DNA of 64,000 nucleotides from Eutreptiella sp. 'Long Island Sound 2002'. Lineage: Eukaryota; Euglenozoa; Euglenophyceae; Eutreptiales; Eutreptiaceae. The stretch is taken from assembly GCA_964036045.1 (NCBI GenBank), contig OZ038390.1, positions 3,608,517-3,672,516 of the forward strand, written 5' to 3'. The notes beneath the pieces are model-generated. The model ran no database searches. It saw only the letters and a program-made list of their open reading frames with translations, and was not told where the DNA came from. This document shows, one piece after another, positions 16,180-25,309 of the stretch. Positions within the stretch are counted from its first letter, which is position 1; every line of letters starts with the position of its first letter. The position numbers and the translations under genes were made by a program.

Positions 16180-18978
16180 CCCGTTGACGCCCGGTGCGAG
16201 CCCGGCGGGAGCGTGTTCCGTGCTGTAAAGCCCCGCATCGGCAACCGATGCACCGCCAGCGGAGATTTGTATATCAGAATATCAGGAATCAACAGGGTCT
16301 TATTTTCACATTGTTTCCGTCAATTTTTACGCTTCCGTTCTGATATTCACTGTTTTGACAGCTGGCGGTTAGCTCGCGACTTTAGCGTAACCGCCTGTTT
16401 AACTGTTATATACAGATATTTTAGCGCAAATCGTGACGAAGACTCTAAAGTCTTCAGGAATTGCATTGATGCATCCGCAATTTTCACATCTTACACTCGC
16501 AACCTTAATCCGAATTTTTCAGGATGTCGAAATCGGATTTTCGACTTCGACATCCCCGCACTTGATTTGACCTCTTTCGAGTGGACCTACGTGCTTCCCT
16601 ATGCAGGAATCAACTTTCCTTTTATCTTGCGCTCCATTTGTCTTAGAGATATGGGCAAAACAAAGTTGATACGTGAGGCCACTTGTGAGGGTCATATCTC
16701 GTGCCGCTTGCGAGGAATGACAATAAGGAAACGTGGGATGTATTCACAATACTCCCGACGTAATTTAGGAAGCTTCATATGCCTTGCGTCTCCACACGTG
16801 CGCGCTAGTGTAATGGATCATGGTCAAGAGGGTAGAGTTTGCGTTAGGACTCTTTGGCCATGATATTGCGTGCGTTAAGATAACCTTCGAGTGTAGCGCG
16901 CGAGTGTTGGTGTCGCATAGGAACTCTCCTTGAGTTCCTATGAGCGATTGACACAAAGTTATGCCCTTGGAGGGGCATGACATATCGTGGGGGGAGCTAC
17001 CTTTTTGGGCAATATGTGGTATGTGCCATGTGTTGTGTTGCGTGCCCATTTGGCGGGTTCATCGCTCCAAGCCAAACCCGCCAATGGACCTCATATTGCG
17101 CAAGCCCCTTCCTTATACTCCCCACGATCAATTGCAAGCCTAACCTTCGTGGAGGAAAGCTTGTGGGGCGATCCCAAAGCGATGCGTTGGGAGCAAGGTG
17201 TGTGTTTTGCAATTTTCCATGTTTTCATGTGCCCACTTGGGAAGTAGCGCTCGTAACCTTTCAAAGCGCCCCAAGTGGAGCACATATGTGGAATCGAAGG
17301 TCATTGGTGTCAAGTCATTGTGTTTAGAAGGATTAGTTGATTGCACGATCCAAGCCGAAGATATTATAATATAATTGTGCGCCTTTCAAGGCACTTTTGT
17401 GTGTCTTTGTGCCAATTTTGCCGTTTTTGGCCCGTCATGATGTCAAGTGGTGACCGTGTATTTCAGCGTTGCGCTCAATTGACATCATGACCCAAGTATG
17501 ATATGAGGGTACATACTTCGGTGCCCAACATATCTTGGACCCGGCGAATAACTCCTCTTGGGCTTGGCACATCGTGGCCGCCATGTTTGCGATTTGGGAC
17601 TATCCCAAATCATGGGCTCACTTGGCGACCCTGCCATTCCCAAAACCGGGGGAGTTGGGCGACGCCCAAAGGATATGTTGGACACACATGACTTGATACC
17701 AATCCTATGGCGCACTCCGGTCCAACTCGGGCATGTGCCTCATTTGCCCCAACCATGAGTGTGCGCATTTTTGGCCTTTTTGAGCAATTTTCCACTTTTG
17801 CTGCCCGCCGTGCACTATGTTCAGCCCACCCGTGCACGCCGGACGCATGGACCAATGGACCATATATGACATGGGTGTTATGCATATTGGTCCCCATGGT
17901 TCACACACCACGTGCGCGAAGCGGAGCAACCTTCGTTAAGGTGCTAGCCCAAAGTGAGTGTGGGCAATTTTGCCATTTTGGCATTTGTGGACCCAATTGG
18001 GATCGTCACCAGGCCAAGTGGCATGAAGATCTTTGAGAGCCAAGGGCGTGGGAGTCTTCATTGGACTCCCGGTGGACCGCGTATGGAAAAGCGGATCCGA
18101 TCTCCAAGCCGGCGTGGAGATATACTATTGGGTGCACCCCGAATTTTGGCTCATTTCGAGCAGCCAAAATGACCCCATTTTGGGACCCCAATTTCACCCC
18201 TCCGTGTGGTCAATTGGCGGCCCCATATCTCTTTGCCCACAGGGAGCCCGGACCTAATTCCAAGTTGTGCACTCAGATAAAAGTCCTAGGTCCTGTCTCC
18301 TAACCTGTGAGTCATTGGCCTTGCCCTGGCCGGGCGAGCCACGCGTGGGAATGACGCCAATTTTGGTGATTTTGGCATCATGACCCCACTTGACGAACCT
18401 GTGGTGCCCTGATGCCGGGACCTCAGAGGGAACCAGGTTGGGTGAGGGCTCCAGGGAGTTCGTAGCCGAAGGGCATAGGGTCAGTTGCCTCGTCCCTACC
18501 TCTGGCGGGTCCGGACGAGGGGTCAATTTTGGAGATTTTCAAGCCAATTTCAGTTTGGGCTGAAACAGCCCATTTTCAGCTACCAACTCCTGAGGGATAA
18601 TGGCGGGGCCATATCTCTGGCTCAGAGAGGAGTTGGGACCTGCCGTTAAGGGAGCATAGGAAGCCACAGGCGGTTGGCCTTGGAGCCCCTTGGTTCCCAG
18701 GAACTCGCCTGTGGCTGGGCGGGACACCCCCCCTATTGGCAGGGTTTCAGGGTCCGGACTGTGTAGGGCATGGGTTGTGTTTGAGCCCCCGCCCCCACCA
18801 GCCACTGAGAGGGTCGGACCTGGGATTGGGATATGAGTTGGGACTGAGTGTCTATTGTCCAGTGATGCCCTTACCCCAGTCCAGTCTTAACCCCATGAGT
18901 ACATATCCTGATGTGTTGCTGTACATACTTTCGTTCCCTTGTTGCAGAGTGGCAAGGATCCTGAAACGCTTTGTCACA
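16113..18978 (+). repeat. 3' LTR of copy 1, remaining 2.87 kb
   Basis: From about 16255 to 17050 it shares blocks with the LTR of the complete element (both read in LTR orientation): GCCAGCGGAGATTT, AGGAATCAACAGGGT, GTCGAAATCGGATTTTCGAC, TTCGAGTGTAGCGC and TTGGAGGGGCATG. The interval from about 17500 to 18970 recurs inverted as the split LTR of copy 2 (45095 onward, and 30719-32024). It ends TTTGTCACA. No coding capacity is recognised; small open frames here are incidental. Confidence 0.8.
16267..16277 (+). promoter_or_regulatory. Putative LTR TATA box
   Basis: TTGTATATCAG lies in the block GGAGATTT..ATATC shared with the other LTR family, where it reads TTATATATCGG. The flanking bases are also conserved between the two families. 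Confidence 0.45.
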
Positions 18979-19084
18979 TGACACGAGCGTATTGATGCCC
19001 TTGTGAGCGTAGTGCTTTGCCTGCCTGCTCACCTGTGCGTGTCACCGCAGCGTCCCGTGGCCGGCCCCCCACGGAAACGCGTCA
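18979..19084. other. 106-bp spacer between the LTRs of copies 1 and 2
   Basis: A GC-rich sequence lies between the end of the copy 1 LTR and the truncated LTR start of copy 2. It holds no gene and matches neither LTR. It may be old flanking DNA or a rearrangement junction. Confidence 0.4.
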
Positions 19085-19121
19085 CCAGGACCATCCCCTG
19101 AAGGGGGGGGTGGGTGTCACA
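19085..19121 (-). repeat. Truncated 3' LTR start of copy 2
   Basis: Read on the - strand it starts TGTGACACCC and continues CTTCAGGGGATGGTCCTGG like the LTR of copy 1, then the match stops. The preceding polypurine tract GAAGTGAGGA is at 19122-19131. Confidence 0.65.
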
Positions 19122-19172
19122 TCCTCACTTCAGGCCGATTTGCGGGTTAGGCTGCCCAGTACAATCCCACAG

Positions 19173-19484
19173 TCAGACAAGTACGGTGCTGTAGCTGTTA
19201 GTAACTGCAAGTATAGTATCAAGTATCAAGTCCCGGGTCCTGGCGGCGATTGTTCGGCATCCAAAGGACCCGTGAACCCACACCAGGCGCACCGGGTGCC
19301 GGCTGCGACGGTCACTACCACAGTGGCAGTGGCATACACGGCCAACATAGGCGACAGACGACGACCGAGGTGGTCCCACAGGTCGAAAGCGACCACAAAG
19401 ATCCATCAGGCTACCCCAGGCTTCCCAAGGCCGCAGTCTGGGGGAGAGTCCCCACGGGTCCTTCCTTGGGCGCACCATGTCCAT
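19173..19484 (-). CDS. Hypothetical ORF in the 3' region of copy 2
   Basis: A 103-codon frame equivalent to the C-terminal part of the 5920-6378 frame of copy 1. Shared segments include MDMVRPRKDPWGLSP, SVAYVGRVCHCHCG and GSFGCRTIAART. Its end differs (YSTVLV before the stop). Differences are mostly single substitutions. No known domain. Its value is as a comparison that the frame stayed open in two decayed copies. Confidence 0.3.
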   Translation of the reverse strand: MDMVRPRKDPWGLSPRLRPWEAWGSLMDLCGRFRPVGPPRSSSVAYVGRVCHCHCGSDRRSRHPVRLVWVHGSFGCRTIAARTRDLILDTILAVTNSYSTVLV

Positions 19485-19987
19485 ATCTGGGACGCGAGTC
19501 CAGAGTGGTAAAGCCGAACGAGCTCCTCCATAAGGGATCGGGCATCAAGGCCGTCTTTTCCCTCGCCCCATTACCACGAAGGCCATGCATGGGGGAGTCC
19601 CCATGCAGTCTGGGCGGAGGCGTCGACTCCTCAAACCACCAGTTTCCCAGGCAGACTGACCGAGGTCAGGACACCGGAGGTCGCCACCTGACTGCAAGTG
19701 CGTCTGCGAGTCGGTAGGCTCACACTGGGACTGACAGTGACGGACCGCTGGGAGTGTAGTCAGGCAACTGGGCTTCCCGCCTGGCGCCATCAGGATCTCA
19801 GCACATCACAGCCACTAGGGCACACGGTATCACGGGCACTCAAACAGAAGAATCTGTACTTAGGTACTGGTCCAGGCTGGACCTCATGTAAGAGCATGTA
19901 CACGGCGACTCAGGGCGCCTTTGTATTCCGATTCGTGTCCCTTCGGGGGGAAAAACAGTCCATATCTCGGTGATGAACTGACAAGAC

Positions 19988-20194
19988 TTAACATACAGAT
20001 GCACATATCCTGGGGAACAGAAAAATAAGCAAGAAGCGGGGTAATAGGCGTGTAAACACACTCTGGACAGAGCGCCAAACCACGCCCCGGTTAGGATAAG
20101 GCATATGCAGGAGGGTGGACAGGAAAACGCCCGAGTTCAGGCCATATATAGTCTGCAGACACACGTAGACTGGTCTGGATCCCGCAAGTGCCAT
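19988..20194 (-). pseudogene. Remnant of the small 3' ORF in copy 2
   Basis: 68 codons that match the central part of the 5275-5625 frame of copy 1 (TIYGLNSGVFLS, RGVVWRSVQSVFTRLLPR). A small deletion in the Pro codons before RICASVC shifts the frame and brings an early stop. Confidence 0.3.
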
Positions 20195-20515
20195 GGGACC
20201 AGACTACACACCAGAAAAATCGCAATGCCGATGACAGCGGCATCCGTTGCGCAACGTTGTATGGGCTTCAAGGCGCCAAGAGCTCAGGAAATGTAAGGGT
20301 CAGTCGCCCTGCCTGGTTTCCCAAGGATTCAGCAGGTGGGGAGTGACGAATAGAAGTGGAAGAGAGGGGCCATCCTCCCCTGGATTCAGCAGGGGGGGGT
20401 ATATGGCCACTCTGATGGCAGGTCACCGGAAGATGGAAGAGAGCAAGCAAGTGAGGGACGATCCGTCGACCTAACAAGCGCTCCAACTGCATCAGGGGAG
20501 AGCTCAGGGCGGTGA

Positions 20516-20629
20516 TCAAGCGCCCCTGGCTGCAATCGCCCGGGTGAGTGCTGCCAAGTCCGAGACGTGGATCTTGGTCTTGTGCTTGCGGATGTAGTCC
20601 ATGAAGGGGGTATTGACCCGCGGCACGAA
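20516..20629 (-). pseudogene. C-terminal end of chromovirus pol, copy 2
   Basis: Read on the - strand it encodes FVPRVNTPFMDYIRKHKTK and the tail up to ARGA and a TGA stop, equivalent to the last 37 residues of copy 1 pol. It starts exactly at the LINE-B insertion point; the rest of the protein is at 28868-29989. Confidence 0.8.
20618..20629. repeat. Target-site duplication of LINE-B, left copy
   Basis: CCGCGGCACGAA is repeated exactly at 28868-28879. Joining the flanks restores the uninterrupted pol codons for SSFVPR, as in copy 1. Confidence 0.9.
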
Positions 20630-20879
20630 TCACTTTCTGAGTGTCTATTTTTTTTCGATTGCCCCTTCAGATGGACAATGTCGCACCACTAGTAAAAAAA
20701 TAAGCCGTCCAGGACTAGTGGCATTTGGGCGCATTTCACCGAAATTTGAGCATCTACCTTGGTTGGCATTGATCGTGCCACCTACGCCATTTCACCGCCG
20801 TCGCCGACATTTCTCGTCTTTGCCAACCTCTAGTCCCATTTCGCAATTCCGACGTGAACGCGCCTATTTTCACGCTACC

Positions 20880-21430
20880 ATGTTCCCAAGCCCATATACG
20901 CTCCTTGGTTGGTCCAATGCTTCCCAAACGCAAAATTCTATGGATATTGATGACTCCAAACTACCACTTTGCCAAAAAAAAAAAAACTTCATCCACGCTT
21001 GCCTAGCGGTTTTCCACGCACCTTTGGACAATACTTACATATTGACCAAGCGGCGCCTACGGCCCTACAACGATGGGCTTCCTTTGAAAGCAACGCTGAA
21101 CTCCTCATATCTCGAACACGAAGCATCAAAGTGCAAGGCAACATGGCGTATGATGCCAAGAAGCGAATCCACACGTGTGCCACGTTGCGAAAATTATGGG
21201 ACACTTGCCAATGGAACCATGAGTTCAACGTTTCCGACAAAAAGAACTCCTTCACGGAACTCAACACCACTATCCCGAAAGGCTCGGGCTTCTACTCAAA
21301 TTGTGCACACGAAGACTTGGCGCACGTCTATGATATCTTGCACATCCACAAGACCTTCCTAGTGTGCCCGGTGCCGTACAACTACGTGGACCACGACTTG
21401 GGAACCACCCTAGAGACCGTGACGGATTAG
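20880..21430 (+). pseudogene. LINE-B ORF1, N-terminal part, broken
   Basis: The first ATG (ACCATGTTC) opens at 20880. The frame shifts at a 13-base A run near 20975-20987. The second frame reads GFPRTFGQYLHIDQAAPTAL and onward to a TAG at 21428-21430, with a further TAA in the same frame at about 21454, before the main ORF1 frame resumes. The three pieces appear to be one ancestral ORF1. Slippage at the A run could be mutational; programmed shifting is possible but the downstream stops argue for decay. No domain is recognised in this part. Confidence 0.6.
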
Positions 21431-21496
21431 GCGGCCTCCATAGGACACGCCCTTTAACTAGCCCGCTCGCGCAACGAAGAGTTCGAGGGATGGTTC

Positions 21497-23587
21497 ATGT
21501 TACCGGCGCCCATTAAAAATTGCAATGCGGAAAATTGCTTGTTGGTTGACCCCCGTTTGCTTCTCACTCCCTTACGCCCCTTTATTACGCAACGCTTTAG
21601 CTTCCATGATGCAAAGCAATGGTGGATCCCCGGCAACCAAAACGTTGAGAACGCCGAATACATTTTGGGGAATGCTCTCGCCGTGCCATACATCGCCTAC
21701 CGACTTCATTCCCAATCGTGGTATGCTCCGTCTAAGCACCCGAGTGTCACGGTTGACCACTCCTCAAGCCTACGTCGCTTCGTACATCAAAGTACCAACT
21801 TGGATATAGAGCAAGCACATGTCCTACTTCGATTTGACGTGCTACGAGAGATCATTGATCAACGAGAGCTCCCGAGTGACCAAGAAGACACCAACACCCG
21901 AAAGACAGCGGAGCTAGGCAAAGTGCGGGACTTCTACAAATGGTTGAACAATACGCTTGCACCGGACTTTGAGGGCGCGGCGACTACCACCAATTGCAAA
22001 TATTATTTTGAGAACGGAGAAGCCCTTCGTGCACCACACCCAAATTATTATCGGTACGACTATACCATGGCTCCGGCTCTTGCAAACGAACTTATGTCCG
22101 TGGCTTTGGAGCATCAAGATTTCTTACGAGGGCGATTCTATGTGATTGAAGTGGCAAAAATGGTTGACCAACACTCTTTTTTTGTGAACCCTTCACGCAA
22201 CGAGAGAAACCGCCACAAGGGAGAATTTACACCCACCGAGGTCATGAACACCCTCATGGGCCACATGATTGGGGGACGAGGGCTCACCCGTGTCATGGGT
22301 ACGTCAATCAAGAGCCGGGATAGCGTGATAGTCCGATTGGACCTTAGCAATACCCCAAGCGACGAAGGGCGCTCGCCTCTCTCTACCTTTGCCTCTTTCC
22401 TCCACACTAATGGAGCGATGGTAATGTGCACCTCAAAGGACGGAGCGTTGATCACCTTCAATGCATTTGGACAAGGGGGCAAGCAGGAAGCTCACCCTAA
22501 ATCTCCGCCAACCATGGTCTCTATTCCGCCGCCAATGCCTAGTCGGAGAGAGCCAAACAAAGTGGATGTCCAAGCGCCCAACACGACCTCACTTTTTGAC
22601 ATTCAAACTGCGGCGGGTCTCCTAGGCCCATTCACGCGGTTTGAACTCCACTCGAGATCCGAAAATCCTCCTATAAGCTTCTACTCCGTCACCTATGAGA
22701 AGCTCCAATCCGCTCAAATTGCCACGGGTTTTGCTATGGGCCCCATTTCCTTTCACCCGTCCCAACCTTATCTACAGGTTGACACACTTCTACACCTCGA
22801 CCCCTCGGTGGCTGAGGAGGATCGCCCGGCGGAAGCACGAGTGCGAGCGGGCCTGAACGTCGGCGCGGGGGCCTTCCTCAAGGACTACATCGCCAACTAC
22901 AAGGAGCATCAAACACTCCTACGCCCGCCTCGCCGCCCGCCGCGAGAAGAAGATCGACAACCGGAGGACCTCACGGAGGAAGACCTCCCGGGCTTACGCA
23001 TCATCGAGGACGTCATCGACATGACTATGGAGACCACCCTAATGGCCTACTTCGAGAATCAGGAATGGGAGCGAGAGACCCGAAGAGGCAAGCTGCACTA
23101 CGGATGGAAGTATGTGGATGCCTCCCACACCCTCAAACGAGCGGAGGAACTCCCCACGGAGCTCATGAATCTCATCGACAACCTCATGGACGCTAAAGAC
23201 TCGGAGGACATCCCCCTGCTAGCAGTGCAGCCGAACCAAGTCAGCGTGAACGACTATGAACCTGGGGTGGGCATAGGATGGCACAAGGACATCGATGACC
23301 TAGGCGACACTATCACCTCGATTTCACTCATGGGGGCTACCACCATGGAGTTCCGTAAAGGAAATGGCCCGGTGGTGAGTGTGCGGGTACCACGATACTC
23401 AGCCCTCCAAGTCACGGGAGAACTTCGAGAACAATGGCAGCATCAGGTGCCCTACCGCATGAGTGATTTGGTGGATGGGGCCGAAATCCCTCGGGACCGG
23501 AGAGTGGCGGTCATCCTTCGCAACGTGCAGTGTGGTCTGGACGCCGAGCCCGACGCCGAAACTCAAGACGGCAGCGGGCAAGCTTAG
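21497..23587 (+). CDS. LINE-B ORF1 main part with C-terminal AlkB-type dioxygenase domain
   Basis: A 696-residue open frame. Residues 1-440 are an unrecognised ORF1 region; about 365-425 (SLFDIQTAAGLLGPFTRF on) resembles the C-terminal part of LINE-A ORF1. Residues about 480-685 form an AlkB-like Fe(II)/2-oxoglutarate dioxygenase: PNQVSVNDYEPGVGIGWHKD gives the HxD pair (His596, Asp598), ISLMGATTMEFR forms the next strands, the distal His is 649 in QWQHQVPYR, and RRVAVILR gives the R-x5-R pair (Arg669, Arg675) that binds 2-oxoglutarate in this family. AlkB enzymes remove methyl groups from 1-methyladenine and 3-methylcytosine in single-stranded nucleic acid. In this context it may act on element RNA or cDNA; that is inference. 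The N-terminal part of ORF1 upstream is broken. Confidence 0.85.
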   Translation: MLPAPIKNCNAENCLLVDPRLLLTPLRPFITQRFSFHDAKQWWIPGNQNVENAEYILGNALAVPYIAYRLHSQSWYAPSKHPSVTVDHSSSLRRFVHQSTNLDIEQAHVLLRFDVLREIIDQRELPSDQEDTNTRKTAELGKVRDFYKWLNNTLAPDFEGAATTTNCKYYFENGEALRAPHPNYYRYDYTMAPALANELMSVALEHQDFLRGRFYVIEVAKMVDQHSFFVNPSRNERNRHKGEFTPTEVMNTLMGHMIGGRGLTRVMGTSIKSRDSVIVRLDLSNTPSDEGRSPLSTFASFLHTNGAMVMCTSKDGALITFNAFGQGGKQEAHPKSPPTMVSIPPPMPSRREPNKVDVQAPNTTSLFDIQTAAGLLGPFTRFELHSRSENPPISFYSVTYEKLQSAQIATGFAMGPISFHPSQPYLQVDTLLHLDPSVAEEDRPAEARVRAGLNVGAGAFLKDYIANYKEHQTLLRPPRRPPREEDRQPEDLTEEDLPGLRIIEDVIDMTMETTLMAYFENQEWERETRRGKLHYGWKYVDASHTLKRAEELPTELMNLIDNLMDAKDSEDIPLLAVQPNQVSVNDYEPGVGIGWHKDIDDLGDTITSISLMGATTMEFRKGNGPVVSVRVPRYSALQVTGELREQWQHQVPYRMSDLVDGAEIPRDRRVAVILRNVQCGLDAEPDAETQDGSGQA

Positions 23588-23706
23588 CGAACTGCTTCAA
23601 CGCCTCGGCGTCCCTCAACCCAGCGCGCATCGTTTGAGCACCCCCCCCTCCATCCTCTGAACCCCTCCGCCCCCGCCCCACCCCTAAAAACCCGCGACCT
23701 TCACGC

Positions 23707-24555
23707 TTGCCCGACCTGGCTTGCTTTGGTCTTGAGCCCCCTCCCGTGACCAGTTGGAGGCAAAGTAAGGGGTATGTGCGTCCAGCTGCAAAGCTCAACA
23801 ACCCCCCGCCCCCCACGCTCAAAATCCTTTCACACAACCTGGAAAAGAAACCCCCCACCCCCTTCATTTTCCACCACCTACAAAAAGGGTACCATGTCTT
23901 GCTCCTCCAGGAACTGAACGAAGAGCCCAGCCTCCCACACATCTTTAGCCACGGGGGGGAAAAATGCAAAATTTTCACCAACATCAACAAGAGAGAGAAA
24001 AAGAATGGCACTGCCATCGTGGTCTCTTCGGCTTTGCGGCCCTACACAAAGATTGTTCCGAACTCGGACAACGATGGACTCATGTGCTCGGTTGAAATAA
24101 CCCTCCCGGGCGCCCCCCCCACACTCCTCACTTCTCTCTACTCCCCCCCACCCGCAATTACCAGGCGCCCCCTGATTGAAATCAACCTGTCGCGTCTTCT
24201 TTCCCGATACCCCTACCATGTGGTGGGAGGTGATTTCAACTGCATCCGCAATCCCCATCTAGACTCCCTGCACGCTGATTCCAACCCGTGGGCCTGGGTC
24301 ACTTCCAAAACATCGGGCAGTAACCCGTCATGGATCGATACGTACCGACACATGCACAGCACTGCCCTGGGGTGGACCCGACCGGCGTCTAAGAACAGAT
24401 TGGACTACATCTTTGCTTCGAGGAGCCTCTTCCATGACCAAAAAATTGCTGACGCTTCAATTCTCTATGGTGATTGCTCTACCGACCACCACCCTGTCAC
24501 AGCACAACTGCACTCACCCCTCATCCCCACACAATCCCCCCCACCCCCCCCGTAA
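23707..24555 (+). pseudogene. LINE-B ORF2 fragment: APE endonuclease
   Basis: 282 residues with the AP-endonuclease fold motifs of LINEs: VLLLQELNEEPS (about residue 63), VVGGDFNCIRN (about 173), KNRLDYIFASRS (about 229) and STDHHPVTAQ (about 257). The enzyme nicks target DNA to prime reverse transcription. The frame ends at 24555 just after a C-rich run (about 24536-24552), where homology passes to another frame. Conserved catalytic Glu, Asp, Asn and His residues are visible. Confidence 0.85.
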
Positions 24556-25309
24556 ACGCTTCCGAAGGCTAAAAAAACAGGAATTGCTCCGTCTTCAAGG
24601 GGGACTGCAACCCCTCGAGAAATGGTGTGAGGACTTTAACCAACACCTCCCTGACGTCCCGACCTCTGACCTGGTCCCGATAGTGGACGCCATTCTCCGA
24701 GAGTGCTCGGAGGCCTACCACTCGATTACCACCCTGGCGGGAGGGACAGCCCCCTCCAAAATTCAGAAAGAATTCACCCAATTGGCCAATGCCCTCCCCC
24801 CAGCCTCCCACCCCCGTTTCAGAGAAAAAATGAGGCAGCTCAATGACTACCTCGATGAATGGCAGAAAGCGAAACAGAAATCGGCCCGGACCGCGGTACA
24901 CAGAGCGATCGTCCAGGGCCGCCAACTCAAGAGTGCCATCCAGAAACACCTCTAACCCCCGGATCAGGCTCCAATCTCTCTCAGGCGCTCTGACGGAACC
25001 CTTGCTACAGACACCAAAGAGGTTGCAAAGATATTTTCGGATACGCTCCTCCACTTGGGGGGTTCGCCTGACTACACCCCCCCCGACGATTTCACGGAGC
25101 GCCTCCTGAGCCACACCCCCCAGTGCCCTTCGGGCACAGAAACTCAGGACATCCCGGACATGACATGGTCAGAGTTTACCGACATCCTCCACTCGGCTAA
25201 CCCGCGCAAGGCAGGAGGAGACGACCACACCAACACCTACCTGCTCTCCGTCCTCCCCCCCCACCTGCAGACGCTCTTCTTTCTGGTGGTAAATCGCTTC
25301 CTGCATTAA
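24556..25309 (+). pseudogene. LINE-B ORF2 fragment: endonuclease-RT linker, stops and frameshift
   Basis: It continues in the frame two bases from the endonuclease. The segment VHRAIVQGRQLKSAIQKHL ends in TAA (24953-24955). The same frame carries on with the equivalent of the LINE-A linker (TLLHLGGSPDY aligns with CLTALGGPPDF) to TAA at 25307-25309. The homology then shifts frame into NPMPPHWTTAQVCLIYKK. So one in-frame stop and one frameshift fall here. Confidence 0.7.

Larger units (their letters stand above)
1..18978 (+). mobile_element. Ty3/gypsy chromovirus copy 1, 5' end outside the window, interrupted by LINE-A
   Basis: The element runs from the window edge through a decayed pol (80-5004), a long 3' region (5005-6386) and a 3' LTR. 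The LTR begins TGTGACACCC at 6387 and ends TTTGTCACA at 18978, so its ends form a 7-bp inverted repeat (TGTGACA/TGTCACA). The LTR is split at 6465 by LINE-A and resumes at 16113. The domain order protease, RT, RNase H, integrase, chromodomain defines a chromovirus. The 5' LTR and gag are not visible. Pol carries two premature stops and a frameshift, so this copy is not autonomous. The 18978 end is inferred from the inverted repeat; the left end is unknown. Confidence 0.85.
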
